Shown one piece after another: positions 21,765 to 29,820 of a stretch of 38,857 bases of DNA. The notes under the pieces are model-generated. The model was not told the DNA's origin and made no database searches. It saw only the letters and a list, made by a program, of their open reading frames with translations. Source of the stretch: SCRA01 sp035533275 (lineage in GTDB: Bacteria > Vulcanimicrobiota > Vulcanimicrobiia > Vulcanimicrobiales > SCRA01); NCBI GenBank assembly GCA_035533275.1, contig DATLUD010000004.1:1-38857 (forward strand), written 5' to 3'. How positions within the stretch are numbered: the first letter of the stretch is position 1; each line of letters opens with the position of its first letter. Both the position numbers and the translations under genes were made by a program.

Positions 21765-23126
21765 GTGTACACACCACATACTGCACGCGACATCGAGGAG
21801 ATGCTCGCGGTCGTCGGGTCGCCGTCGTTGGACGCGCTGACGCGCGTGCCCGACGGAGTCGCGCTGAAATCCCCGGTCGATCTGCCGCCGGCGACGGCCG
21901 AGGTCGATCTGGCGCGGATCTTCGAGGACCTGGCGGCACGCAATCGGGGCATCGGCTACCATCAGTTCCTCGGCGCCGGAGCCTATCGTCACTACGTCCC
22001 GCCGGTGATCGGCGCGCTGGCCATGCGCGGCGAGTTCCTCACCGCCTACACGCCCTATCAGGCCGAGGTCTCGCAGGGCTCGCTCCAGACGATCTACGAG
22101 TGGCAGACGTATATCTGCATGCTCACCGGCCTGGACGTGGCCAACGCCTCGGTGTACGACGGGGCGACCGCGACGGCGGAGGCGGCGATCATGGCGATCA
22201 ACGCCACGGGTCATCGCACGCTCCTGGTATCGCGCGCGGTCCATCCCAACTATCGCGCCGTGCTCAAGACGTATGCCGACGGCCTCGACGCCGTCGTCGA
22301 GGAGATCCCTCTCACGCCAGGCGGCACCACCGATTGGGCGGCGCTCGCGCAGCGGCTGGCCGTCAAGGACGTCGCCGGCGTGATCGTGCAGTCGCCCAAC
22401 TTCTTCGGCAACGTCGACCAGCCCGACGCTGCGGCCCGGCAGGCCATTGAGGGCGCGGGCGCCCTCTCCATCGGCGTGGTCGCCGAGGCGCTCGCGCTGG
22501 GCATCCTGCAGCCGCCGGCGTCGTGGGGCGCCCAGATCGCGGTGGGCGAGGCGCAGTCCTTCGGCGTCTCGCCGGCCTACGGCGGCCCGTACCTCGGCTT
22601 CATGGCCACCACCAAGGAGCATCTTCGCCGGCTGCCGGGGCGTTTGGTGGGCAAGTCCCTCGACGTCCAGGGGCGCACGGCGTACGTGCTCACGCTGCAG
22701 GCCCGCGAGCAGCACATCCGGCGCGAGAAAGCCACCTCGAACATCTGCACCAACCAGGCCCACTGCGCACTGCTTGCGACCATCTACCTCGCGGCCGTGG
22801 GGAATGCGGGCCTGCGCGCCATCGCGGTCGAGAATCTGCGCCGCTCGCGCCAGCTCGCCACCGCGGTCGCCAACGTCCCGGGCTTCCGGTTGGCGCATGA
22901 GGCGCCGTTCTTCAACGAGTTGGTGGTCCGGGTTCCCGGGCGCGGCGCCGACGTGCTCGAGGCGCTCGCCGCCAAGGGCATCCTGGCCGGCGTCGACCTG
23001 GGCCGCTGGTATCCCGAGTACGCCAACGCGATCCTCATGACCGCCACCGAGCTTACCACCGACGACGACGTGCGCGCGCTGGCCGCCGCGCTCCAGGAGG
23101 TCTCCACCAGTGCCGCTGCCGTCTAG
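21765..23126 (+). CDS. gcvPA: glycine dehydrogenase (decarboxylating) subunit 1
   Basis: A 453-residue alpha subunit of the split P protein. With GcvPB it decarboxylates glycine on PLP and loads the aminomethyl group on GcvH. Seen: 'MLAVVGSPSLDALTRVP', 'GIGYHQFLGAGAYRHYVPPVI', 'FLTAYTPYQAEVSQGSLQTIYEWQTYI', 'SVYDGATATAEAAIMA', 'VQSPNFFGNV', 'GEAQSFGVSPAYGGPYLGFMA', 'SNICTNQAHCALLATIYLA'. GTG 21765 is the start, without a strong ribosome site. It overlaps gcvPB by 17 bases. Confidence 0.96.
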   Translation: MYTPHTARDIEEMLAVVGSPSLDALTRVPDGVALKSPVDLPPATAEVDLARIFEDLAARNRGIGYHQFLGAGAYRHYVPPVIGALAMRGEFLTAYTPYQAEVSQGSLQTIYEWQTYICMLTGLDVANASVYDGATATAEAAIMAINATGHRTLLVSRAVHPNYRAVLKTYADGLDAVVEEIPLTPGGTTDWAALAQRLAVKDVAGVIVQSPNFFGNVDQPDAAARQAIEGAGALSIGVVAEALALGILQPPASWGAQIAVGEAQSFGVSPAYGGPYLGFMATTKEHLRRLPGRLVGKSLDVQGRTAYVLTLQAREQHIRREKATSNICTNQAHCALLATIYLAAVGNAGLRAIAVENLRRSRQLATAVANVPGFRLAHEAPFFNELVVRVPGRGADVLEALAAKGILAGVDLGRWYPEYANAILMTATELTTDDDVRALAAALQEVSTSAAAV

Positions 23127-24603
23127 CGCCGCCACTCCGCTGCTCTTCGAGCAGGGGCAGCCCGGCCGCGCCACGCCGTACGTGGCCTCGAAGGCCTCGC
23201 CCGAGAGCTACCTGCCCGCTGGCGTGCTGCGCGACGACCTCGCGTTGCCCGAGCTCTCCGAGCTCGAGGTGGTGCGCCACTTCACCCGCCTCTCGCAGAA
23301 GAACTTCGGCGTCGACCTCGGCTTCTATCCGTTGGGTTCGTGCACCATGAAGCACAACCCCAAGATCAACGATGCGCTGGCATCGCTGCCGGGCTTTCGC
23401 GATCTCCATCCCTACGCGCCGGACGCGGCCGCGCAAGGCGCGCTCCGCGTGATGTGGGAGCTGGAACGGGCGCTCTCGTCGCTCTTCGGGATGGCGGCGT
23501 TTTCGCTCAACCCCTCGGCCGGCGCCCATGCGGAGCTCACGGCGCTGCTGATCGCCAAAGCGTACTTCAAGGCGCGCGGCGAGACGCGGCGCTCGACGGT
23601 CATCGTTCCCGACACCGCGCACGGCACCAACCCGGCTTCGGCCGCCATGGTGGGCTACAAGGTCGTCTCGCTCAAGTCCAAGGAGAACGGACGCGTCGAT
23701 CCCGAGGAGATGCGCAAGGCGGTCGGTCCCGACACGGCCGTCTGCATGATGACCAACCCCAACACCTTGGGGCTCTTCGAAGACGAGATCGCGGCGATCG
23801 CCAAGATCGTGCACGACGCCGGCGGCTTGATGTACTACGACGGTGCGAACGCCAATGCGCTCATGGGAATCACGCGCCCGGGCGACATGGGCTTCGATCT
23901 CATGCACCTCAACACGCATAAGACCTTCACTATTCCGCACGGCGGCGGCGGTGCGGGTCACGGCCCCGTGGGCGTGGCGCAGCACCTGATCCCCTATCTG
24001 CCGACGCCCGTGGTCGTGCGCGACGGCCCGGAGGGTCCCACGGGCGAGTCGCATTCCTTCACGCTCGACTTCGAGCGGCCGCAGTCCATCGGGCCGGTGC
24101 GCTCGTTTTGGTCCAACTTCGCGCACGCCGTCCGTGCCCTCGCGTACATCTACAGCAACGGCGCCGACGGCTTGCGGGCGGTGAGCCAACTGGCGATCCT
24201 CAACGCGAACTACCTGCGGGTGAAGATCGCCGAGTTCCTGACCGTGCCGTACGACGAGGTCTGCCGGCACGAGTTCGTGGTCAGCGCACAGGATCTCAAG
24301 CGCGAGACCGGGGTCCGCGCGCTCGACCTCGCCAAGGGACTGCTCGACGCCGGATACATGGCGCCGACGGTCTACTTTCCGCTCATCGTTCCCGAGTGCT
24401 TGATGATCGAGCCGACGGAGACGGAGACCAAGGAGACGCTCGACGCGTTCGTCGAGACGCTCCGAGCGCTGGTGGAAACGGCGAAGACCAACCCTCAGCA
24501 ACTCCTCGACGCGCCGCAGCGTACCCCTGTCGGACGGATCGACGAGACTCGCGCCGCGCGTCAGCCCGATTTGCGGTGGCAGCCGCAAGGAGCATCTTCA
24601 TGA
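23110..24603 (+). CDS. gcvPB: glycine dehydrogenase (decarboxylating) subunit 2
   Basis: A 497-residue beta subunit of the split P protein, which carries PLP. The Lys that binds PLP is in 'LMHLNTHKTFTIPHGGGG', and 'YPLGSCTMKHNPKIND', 'SLNPSAGAHAELTAL', 'PDTAHGTNPASAAMVGYKVV' and 'MMTNPNTLGLFE' are family signatures. The GTG start 23110 has AGGAGG nine bases before. The C-terminus extends ~40 residues past the usual family end ('DAPQRTPVGRIDETRAARQPDLRWQPQ'), which is normal for GcvPB. Its TGA overlaps the next ATG (ATGA, 24600-24603). Confidence 0.97.
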   Translation: MPLPSSAATPLLFEQGQPGRATPYVASKASPESYLPAGVLRDDLALPELSELEVVRHFTRLSQKNFGVDLGFYPLGSCTMKHNPKINDALASLPGFRDLHPYAPDAAAQGALRVMWELERALSSLFGMAAFSLNPSAGAHAELTALLIAKAYFKARGETRRSTVIVPDTAHGTNPASAAMVGYKVVSLKSKENGRVDPEEMRKAVGPDTAVCMMTNPNTLGLFEDEIAAIAKIVHDAGGLMYYDGANANALMGITRPGDMGFDLMHLNTHKTFTIPHGGGGAGHGPVGVAQHLIPYLPTPVVVRDGPEGPTGESHSFTLDFERPQSIGPVRSFWSNFAHAVRALAYIYSNGADGLRAVSQLAILNANYLRVKIAEFLTVPYDEVCRHEFVVSAQDLKRETGVRALDLAKGLLDAGYMAPTVYFPLIVPECLMIEPTETETKETLDAFVETLRALVETAKTNPQQLLDAPQRTPVGRIDETRAARQPDLRWQPQGASS

Positions 24604-25442
24604 ACTCCGTGCCCCTGAAAGTCGCGTGGCCCACCGCGATCTGGCTGACATCCGTGCACGCGTTGGCGTTGCTCGCGTGTTTGCCGCAGTTCTTCTCGTG
24701 GAGCGGCGTGGCGGTAGCCGCGCTCCTCTACCTGGCCACCGGGATTCTCGGCATCAACTTGCTCTACCACCGCACGCTCACGCACCGCGGGCTCGAGCTG
24801 CCCAAGGGCGTGGAGTATACCCTGGCGCTGGTCGGCTCGCTGGCCGCCCAGGGCGGCCCCATCTCGTGGGTGGCCACGCATCGCGTCCACCATGCCAAGA
24901 GCGACCGCGAAGGCGATCCGCACGGCACCGACCGGGGCCTGTTCTGGGCGCACATGGGCTGGATGCTCTTCAAAGATCCGCGTTTCAGCAAGGACTCCGC
25001 CACCTTCGCCCGCTACGCGCCGGATCTGCACGGCCAGGCGTACTACCGCTTTCTCGACCGCTGGTTCATCGTGCTCCAGGTGGTGCTGGGCCTCGCGCTG
25101 CTGGCCATCGGCGGCTGGTCTTGGGTGATCTGGGGGGTCTTCGTGCGGCTGGTGGTGACGTATCACATAACTTGGTCGGTGAACTCGGCCGCCCACGCGT
25201 GGGGATATCGCACCTATCAGACCAAGGATCGCTCGACCAACAACTGGTGGGTTGCGCTCCTCGCGGCGGGCGAGGGCTGGCACAACAACCACCACGCCTT
25301 CCCCACCTCGGCCCGCCACGGCTTGCGCCGCCGCGAGTTCGACCTGACGTGGCTGATCATCTCGGCGCTCGCGGCGCTGGGCGTCGCCCGCGAGATCGTG
25401 GTGCCGACGGCCAGTCAGCGGGAGCGCCGCGCGGCCGCCTAG
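24600..25442 (+). CDS. acyl-CoA/acyl-lipid desaturase (delta-9 type, membrane)
   Basis: A 280-residue membrane di-iron desaturase that introduces a double bond in a fatty acyl chain, adjusting membrane fluidity. Three His clusters: 'YHRTLTHRG' (HxxxxH), 'ATHRVHHAKSD' (HxxHH) and 'GEGWHNNHHAFP' (HxxHH). Four or so hydrophobic segments; 'DPHGTDRGLFWAHMGWML' is typical for delta-9 stearoyl-type enzymes. The start overlaps the stop of gcvPB by four bases, so it is in the glycine-cleavage transcript and translation may be coupled; the metabolic reason is not evident. Confidence 0.93.
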   Translation: MNSVPLKVAWPTAIWLTSVHALALLACLPQFFSWSGVAVAALLYLATGILGINLLYHRTLTHRGLELPKGVEYTLALVGSLAAQGGPISWVATHRVHHAKSDREGDPHGTDRGLFWAHMGWMLFKDPRFSKDSATFARYAPDLHGQAYYRFLDRWFIVLQVVLGLALLAIGGWSWVIWGVFVRLVVTYHITWSVNSAAHAWGYRTYQTKDRSTNNWWVALLAAGEGWHNNHHAFPTSARHGLRRREFDLTWLIISALAALGVAREIVVPTASQRERRAAA

Positions 25443-25454
25443 CCGCGCAGGCCC

Positions 25455-26564
25455 TTAGGCGGCGGGCGCTGCTCCCTCGGCGTTGGCGATGCGGCGCAGC
25501 ACGGACTCGCGCGTCACCAACCCCAGGAGGCGGTCCCCGTTGTCGATGACGGGGAGTTGCTGGTAGCCTCCTACGGCCATGCGCCGCACCACCGCCAGCG
25601 CATCCTCCTCGGGGCTCGCCCGCTCCAAGTCCTCGAGCTTGGTCATGATCGCGGTGGCGTAGGCGCTGTCGCGGGGGGTCTCTCCCAGGCGATCCATGTC
25701 GCGCATCGCGAGCAAGCCGAGCAGCCGCTCCCCAAGCATCACGGGGAGGGCTCGGCCGCCGTAGCGCATGACCTGCTCGAAGGCGCCCTCGGCCGTCGCG
25801 TCCGCGGGGATCACCGCGGCCGGCGGGGCCATGAGGTCGCTGGCATGGAGACCCCGCAGGGCTTGGTCGAGCTCCGCTCCGATGGTCTCGGCCGCGCCGG
25901 CTTGCAGCAGGTACCAGCCGATGAACATGAGCCAGAGACCCCCGCCCAGGCCGGTGGCCAGGGTGTTGACGATGCCGAAGGCGATGATGACCCAGGCGAG
26001 GACGCGCCCCACCGCCCCCGCGACCCGTGTGGCCTTGAGGCGATTCCCGGTCCAGCGCCAGATCAGCGCGTGGAGCACCCGTCCCCCGTCGAGCGGGGCC
26101 GCGGGGAGCAGGTTGAAGATCGCCAGCATCAAATTGGCCGCGCCGAGGTAGGCGAAAGCCGCTCCCACGGGATGCTGCTCGCCGATCCCTTGGCTGACGG
26201 CGGCGAACAGCACGGCGAGGACCAGACTGGTCAGCGGGCCCACGAAGGCGATCCAGGCCTCTCCGGGGGCGTTCTGGGGCTCCCCCTCCAAGCGGGAGAC
26301 GCCGCCGAAGATGAAGAGCGTGATCGAGGAGACCGGGACCCCCCGGGTCCGGGCGACGAGGGAGTGGGCCAGCTCGTGGGCGAGGACGCTTCCGAAGAAG
26401 AGCAGGGCGGTGACGACCGCCAGACCGCCTCGGGCCAGGGGGCTGAGGCCAGCCGCCTGGAAGGGCACGAAGCCGCTGGCCAGGGCCCATACCACGAGGG
26501 CGAAGATGAAGAGCCAGCTCGAGTTGACGATGATTTCGATGCCGAAGAGCGTGCCGAGCCTCAT
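25455..26564 (-). CDS. site-2 protease family zinc metalloprotease with two CBS domains
   Basis: A 369-residue intramembrane protease of the S2P/M50B group. Zn-binding HExxH is in 'VLAHELAHSLVART' (about residue 60) and the third ligand in 'FNLLPAAPLDGGRVLHALI' (NxxPxxPLDGG). About six membrane helices precede a C-terminal pair of CBS modules ('LHASDLMAPPAAVIPADA...' and 'VVRRMAVGGYQQLPVIDNGDRLLGLVTRESVL'), which typically bind adenosyl nucleotides and gate activity. Substrate unknown. ATG 26564 has GGAGG before it; an upstream frame to 26645 adds 27 residues. It is divergent from the NUDIX gene. Confidence 0.88.
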   Translation of the reverse strand: MRLGTLFGIEIIVNSSWLFIFALVVWALASGFVPFQAAGLSPLARGGLAVVTALLFFGSVLAHELAHSLVARTRGVPVSSITLFIFGGVSRLEGEPQNAPGEAWIAFVGPLTSLVLAVLFAAVSQGIGEQHPVGAAFAYLGAANLMLAIFNLLPAAPLDGGRVLHALIWRWTGNRLKATRVAGAVGRVLAWVIIAFGIVNTLATGLGGGLWLMFIGWYLLQAGAAETIGAELDQALRGLHASDLMAPPAAVIPADATAEGAFEQVMRYGGRALPVMLGERLLGLLAMRDMDRLGETPRDSAYATAIMTKLEDLERASPEEDALAVVRRMAVGGYQQLPVIDNGDRLLGLVTRESVLRRIANAEGAAPAA

Positions 26565-26651
26565 GCCCCTCCATTCCCCGTTCTTCTTGGCGCCCTCTGC
26601 TAAAATGACCATGGAGAGGCAAGGGTTCGCGGCCCCGCTGGCCAAGCGGGT

Positions 26652-26673
26652 ATGCCCAGCCCTCGCTGGGCAT
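26652..26673 (+). promoter_or_regulatory. perfect hairpin in the NUDIX gene leader
   Basis: ATGCCCAGC (26652-26660) pairs perfectly with GCTGGGCAT (26665-26673) around a CCTC tetraloop, ending 3-4 bases before the GGAG ribosome site of ATG 26687. A 9-bp stem so close to the Shine-Dalgarno can change initiation. There is no T-run, so it is not a standard terminator. Confidence 0.5.
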
Positions 26674-26686
26674 CTCTGGAGTCGAC

Positions 26687-27166
26687 ATGCGCATCAAATT
26701 CGAGACCTCGGCGGGAGGCCTGGTGGTTCGTCGCCACGGGCAGGGGTATTCGTGCCTCCTGATCGGGCGGGGGACCCCCCGCATTTGGTCGTTGCCGAAG
26801 GGGCATGTCGAGCCGCGCGAGACCATGGAGCAGGCCGCCATCCGCGAGGTGCGCGAGGAGACGGGCTGCTGGGCCGAGATCATCACCAAGCTCTCCGAGA
26901 TCTCGTACTACTTCTTCCAGAACCGAGCCAAGCACAAGAAGGCGGTCACCTTCTACCTGATGCGTTACCTTTCGGGGAAAACCGAGAACCACGACCACGA
27001 GGTGGACGAGGCCGCTTGGTTTCCGCTCAGCGCAGCGAAGCGGACGCTCAAGTACGTCAACGAGAAGCGCGTGATCGACCTGGCGATGGAGTGCTTGGAG
27101 CGCGAGCAGCCGCTGATCCCGGAGAGCCTGCCGGCGGCCGGCGATCTCGCCGCGGAGCATCGATAG
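26687..27166 (+). CDS. NUDIX hydrolase
   Basis: A 159-residue NUDIX protein. The box is complete: 'GHVEPRETMEQAAIREVREETG' fits Gx5Ex7REUxEExGU (residues ~44-65), giving Mg-dependent hydrolysis of a nucleoside diphosphate-linked substrate. The start 'MRIKFETSAGGLVVRRHGQGY' and 'IWSLPKGHVE' resemble diadenosine-polyphosphate or (d)NTP-type members; substrate is not assignable. A basic stretch 'FQNRAKHKKAVTFYLM' and C-terminal 'PLIPESLPAAGDLAAEHR' are unremarkable. scpA begins 4 bases after its stop, making it the likely first gene of NUDIX-scpA-scpB. Confidence 0.9.
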   Translation: MRIKFETSAGGLVVRRHGQGYSCLLIGRGTPRIWSLPKGHVEPRETMEQAAIREVREETGCWAEIITKLSEISYYFFQNRAKHKKAVTFYLMRYLSGKTENHDHEVDEAAWFPLSAAKRTLKYVNEKRVIDLAMECLEREQPLIPESLPAAGDLAAEHR

Positions 27167-27169
27167 CCG

Positions 27170-27949
27170 TTGACGTCGCGCTCGGTTGAAGAGCAGCACG
27201 CGTGCCGCGTGCAGCTCGACTGTTTCGACGGGCCCCTCGACTTGCTGCTCACGTTGATCAAGGAGCGCGAGCTCGACATCACCACGGTGCGCCTCGCCGA
27301 GGTGGCCGACCAGTACGTCGCCTACATCCGCTTGATGGAGTCGCTCAACGTCGAGGTGGCGGCGGAGTACCTGGTCATCGCCGCGACCCTGGTCTTCCTC
27401 AAGTCGAAGGCGCTCTTGCCGCCGATTCCCGAGGAGCTGATCGAAGAGGGCGAGGAGACGCCGGAGGAAGTCGAGGAGCGCCTCCGCCAGCGGCTGATCG
27501 CCTACTCGCGCTATAGATCGGCCGGCGACGAGCTGCGCAAGCGGCTCGACGATGAGGCCGGTTACCTCTACCGCGACGGCGGCGACCCGACCACGGCGAT
27601 CGTCCAGCGCTTCGCGCTGCCGCTCGACAAGCTCTCGCTGGCGCTGGCGGCCGTGCTCTCGCGGGCGAAGAGCGAGCCGAGCACCCTCGCGCGCGACCGC
27701 GTGAGCGTGATCGAGCAGATGGCGTACGTGGCGCGCACGGTGCGCGAGCGCGGCTCGGCGCGCTTCAGCGAGCTCTGCGCAGGATACCATCGTCACGAGA
27801 TCATCGCGACGTTCCTCGCCGTTCTCGAGCTGATCCGTCGCGGCAGGATCGGCTATCGTCAAGACGAGGCGTTCGCGGACATCGATCTCTTCCCGGTCAC
27901 GCACTCCGCGCGAGAGGTGGCTGAGGCAGGTACGGCGAGTGAAGGTTGA
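27170..27949 (+). CDS. scpA: segregation and condensation protein A
   Basis: A 259-residue kleisin. It bridges the SMC dimer heads with ScpB in chromosome condensation. Seen: N-terminal 'CRVQLDCFDGPLDLLLTLIKERELDITTVRLAEVADQYV', 'NVEVAAEYLVIAATLVFLKSKALLP', and the C-terminal winged-helix part 'RFSELCAGYHRHEIIATFLAVLELIRRGRIGYRQDEAFADI'. It starts at TTG 27170. Its end overlaps scpB by 11 bases. No smc gene is in the window. Confidence 0.93.
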   Translation: MTSRSVEEQHACRVQLDCFDGPLDLLLTLIKERELDITTVRLAEVADQYVAYIRLMESLNVEVAAEYLVIAATLVFLKSKALLPPIPEELIEEGEETPEEVEERLRQRLIAYSRYRSAGDELRKRLDDEAGYLYRDGGDPTTAIVQRFALPLDKLSLALAAVLSRAKSEPSTLARDRVSVIEQMAYVARTVRERGSARFSELCAGYHRHEIIATFLAVLELIRRGRIGYRQDEAFADIDLFPVTHSAREVAEAGTASEG

Positions 27950-28679
27950 AATGGAATCGGAACCGGTGATCGACGAGGCGCCGCTTTCCGTCGACGAGAC
28001 CGAGCGCGTGGATACCGAGCTGCTGCAGCGCAAGATCGAGGCGCTGCTGTTCGTGGCCAGCGAAGCGCTCTCGTTCAAGGAGCTGGCGCGCTTGACCGGC
28101 GCGAGCGAGACCGACGTGGCGGCCGCAGTGCAGAAGATCGACGAGGTCTACGCTCAGCGCGGCGTCGTGCTGCGCGAGATCGCCGGAGGCTACCGCTTCG
28201 CCAGCGCGGCGGAAGCGCGCGACGTGGTCGAAGCCTACCTGTTGCCGCCCAAGACCTCGCTCTCGCCGGCCGCGATGGAGACGCTGGCTATCGTGGCCTA
28301 CCTTCAGCCGGTGACCAAGGCGGAGATCGAGCAGCTGCGGGGAGTGAACGTCGACGGGGTCATCAAGACCCTCACCGAGCGGCGCCTGTTGGTCGAGGCG
28401 GGGCGCAAGGACGTGGTGGGGAGGCCGATCCTCTACAAGACCACCGACGAGTTCCTCGAGGCCTTCGGCCTGCGCTCGCTCAACGATCTGCCGCCGCTCG
28501 AGGAGCAAGCCGACGGCGAGGGGCTTCCCTTGACCTTGCCGTTACTGGAGAGCGCGGACGCTGCGCCCTCAGACTCCGGCGATGAGGCCGGCGACGATGC
28601 CGGCGATGCAGACGGCGACGGCGGCGACGAAGAGGACCTTCGCGGGGAAGGCGCTGCGCACGATGAAGATCGAGGGTAG
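27939..28679 (+). CDS. scpB: segregation and condensation protein B
   Basis: A 246-residue ScpB partner with two winged-helix domains: 'LQRKIEALLFVASEALSFKELARLTGA', 'EIAGGYRFASAAEARDVV', 'LSPAAMETLAIVAYLQPVTKAEIEQLRGVNVDGVIKTLTERRLL' and 'GRPILYKTTDEFLEAFGLRSLNDLPPL'. The normal fold ends near residue 190. The last ~40 residues are Asp/Gly/Glu-rich ('GDEAGDDAGDADGDGGDEE') and are the antisense of the C-terminal helix of the permease gene, so this tail probably came from loss of an earlier stop. GTG is the start. Confidence 0.9.
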   Translation: MKVEMESEPVIDEAPLSVDETERVDTELLQRKIEALLFVASEALSFKELARLTGASETDVAAAVQKIDEVYAQRGVVLREIAGGYRFASAAEARDVVEAYLLPPKTSLSPAAMETLAIVAYLQPVTKAEIEQLRGVNVDGVIKTLTERRLLVEAGRKDVVGRPILYKTTDEFLEAFGLRSLNDLPPLEEQADGEGLPLTLPLLESADAAPSDSGDEAGDDAGDADGDGGDEEDLRGEGAAHDEDRG

Positions 28680-29660
28680 GCTGATCGCCGGCAGCGTGAT
28701 GAGCAGAGCCGCCGCGGGACCGTTGCCGAGCCCGAACTTCATCAGCGTCTGAAGGATCGCCACCTCGCCGGCGGTCGGAATCACGAACAGCGTCCCCACG
28801 ATCGCGAGAGCCACGATGGCGAGGATCCCGCCGCCTTGGAGCGTGAGGCCCGGCTGGAAGATGAAGGCGCGCGCGGCGCCGAGGATCAGCACGATCGCCA
28901 CGTAGCCGGGCAGGATCGCGTAGATCTCCCACCAGAGGGCTTTGAACCACGCGCCGAGCAGGCTGCCGATGCCCGCGTCCGCCTGCTCGATGGGCGCGAG
29001 CTCGAGGTGCGTCGCGGCCCGCGTCTCGACCCCGGCGAAGGTCCGATCGACGTACCACCCTAGCCCGAGCACCAGCGCGACGCCGACGGCGAGGCGCAAC
29101 AGCGCGAACTGCCACGAGAGCACGAACGTGATGAAGACGAGCACGGCGGGGTTGAGAATGGGATTGCCGATCATGAACGCGAGCGCCGCGCCGAGCGAGG
29201 CGTTCTGCCGGCGCAGGCTCACCACCAACGGACTGACGCAGCACGTGCACATCATGCCCGTGGTGGAGATCGCTCCGGCGACGATGGTCGATCGGATGCC
29301 CGTGCTTCCGAGCAGAGCGTAGACCCAGCGGCGCGGCAGGAAGACCTGCATCGTCGCGCCGAGCAGGAACGCGACCAGGAGTGCCTGCCAGATCGCCAAG
29401 TAGTACGCCTTCGCGTAGCCCCACGCGGCGGCCCAGCCCGCGGCCGGCGGTGCGGCGGAGTTGCCGGAGACGATCGAGGCTCCGAGCGTGTGGTGCGCGG
29501 CGGCGGCGAACGCCTTGTAATAGTACGGCGACCATTTCACGAGATAGACGCCGACGACGGCGACCACGAGAACGACGGCCAGTCCGACGGCCATGCGCTT
29601 CGTGCCCGCGACGGAAGCGGGTGCGATCTCTTCTTGAGGCAGCGCGGAGGCGTTGTCCAT
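28569..29660 (-). CDS. DUF318/ArsP-type permease
   Basis: A 363-residue membrane protein of the predicted permease family (Permease, PF03773), with about eight to ten helices. Distinctive: 'ISTTGMMCTCCVSPLVVSLRRQNASLGAALAFMIGNPILNPAVLVFITF', with the 'CTCC-SP' Cys-rich loop and 'GNPxLNPA', repeated in the second half as 'PTAGEVAILQTLMKFGLGNGPAAALLITLPAISLPS'. The family includes ArsP, which exports organoarsenicals, and Cu/Zn-type proteins; the Cys pair suggests a soft-metal substrate, but this is inference. ATG 29660 has GGAG upstream. It overlaps scpB convergently by 111 bases. A perfect palindrome lies upstream. Confidence 0.75.
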   Translation of the reverse strand: MDNASALPQEEIAPASVAGTKRMAVGLAVVLVVAVVGVYLVKWSPYYYKAFAAAAHHTLGASIVSGNSAAPPAAGWAAAWGYAKAYYLAIWQALLVAFLLGATMQVFLPRRWVYALLGSTGIRSTIVAGAISTTGMMCTCCVSPLVVSLRRQNASLGAALAFMIGNPILNPAVLVFITFVLSWQFALLRLAVGVALVLGLGWYVDRTFAGVETRAATHLELAPIEQADAGIGSLLGAWFKALWWEIYAILPGYVAIVLILGAARAFIFQPGLTLQGGGILAIVALAIVGTLFVIPTAGEVAILQTLMKFGLGNGPAAALLITLPAISLPSIFIVRSAFPAKVLFVAAVAVCIAGIVAGLIAGV

Positions 29661-29765
29661 GTCGGCTCCGTTCGTAGGCGCGGTTGATCGTGGGCGTCTA
29701 CTCGGTGTGCGCGCCATTCCCTTCGGCCGCGCGGAACCCGCGACGTCATGCGGACGCGAGAGTTA

Positions 29766-29775
29766 TCGTATACGA
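29766..29775. promoter_or_regulatory. perfect 10-bp palindrome TCGTATACGA upstream of the permease
   Basis: TCGTATACGA is its own reverse complement and sits 105 bp upstream of the permease ATG, in a more AT-rich patch. It may be an operator or part of a promoter core, as TATACG on the minus strand resembles a -10 hexamer. No regulator gene is adjacent. Confidence 0.3.
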
Positions 29776-29797
29776 GCCGGCGATGACTAAGGAGGCG

Positions 29798-29820
29798 CCG
29801 CGCGGTCGTCAGACGCGCGG
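29798..29820 (-). terminator. hairpin at the end of the anchored protein gene 29809-30408
   Basis: CCGCGCG (29798-29804) pairs with CGCGCGG (29814-29820) around a 9-nt loop; the stop codon of the minus-strand gene (29809-29811) is inside the loop. On that strand a CTCCTTAG tail follows, a poor T-tract, so it may be a partial terminator. Confidence 0.4.
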
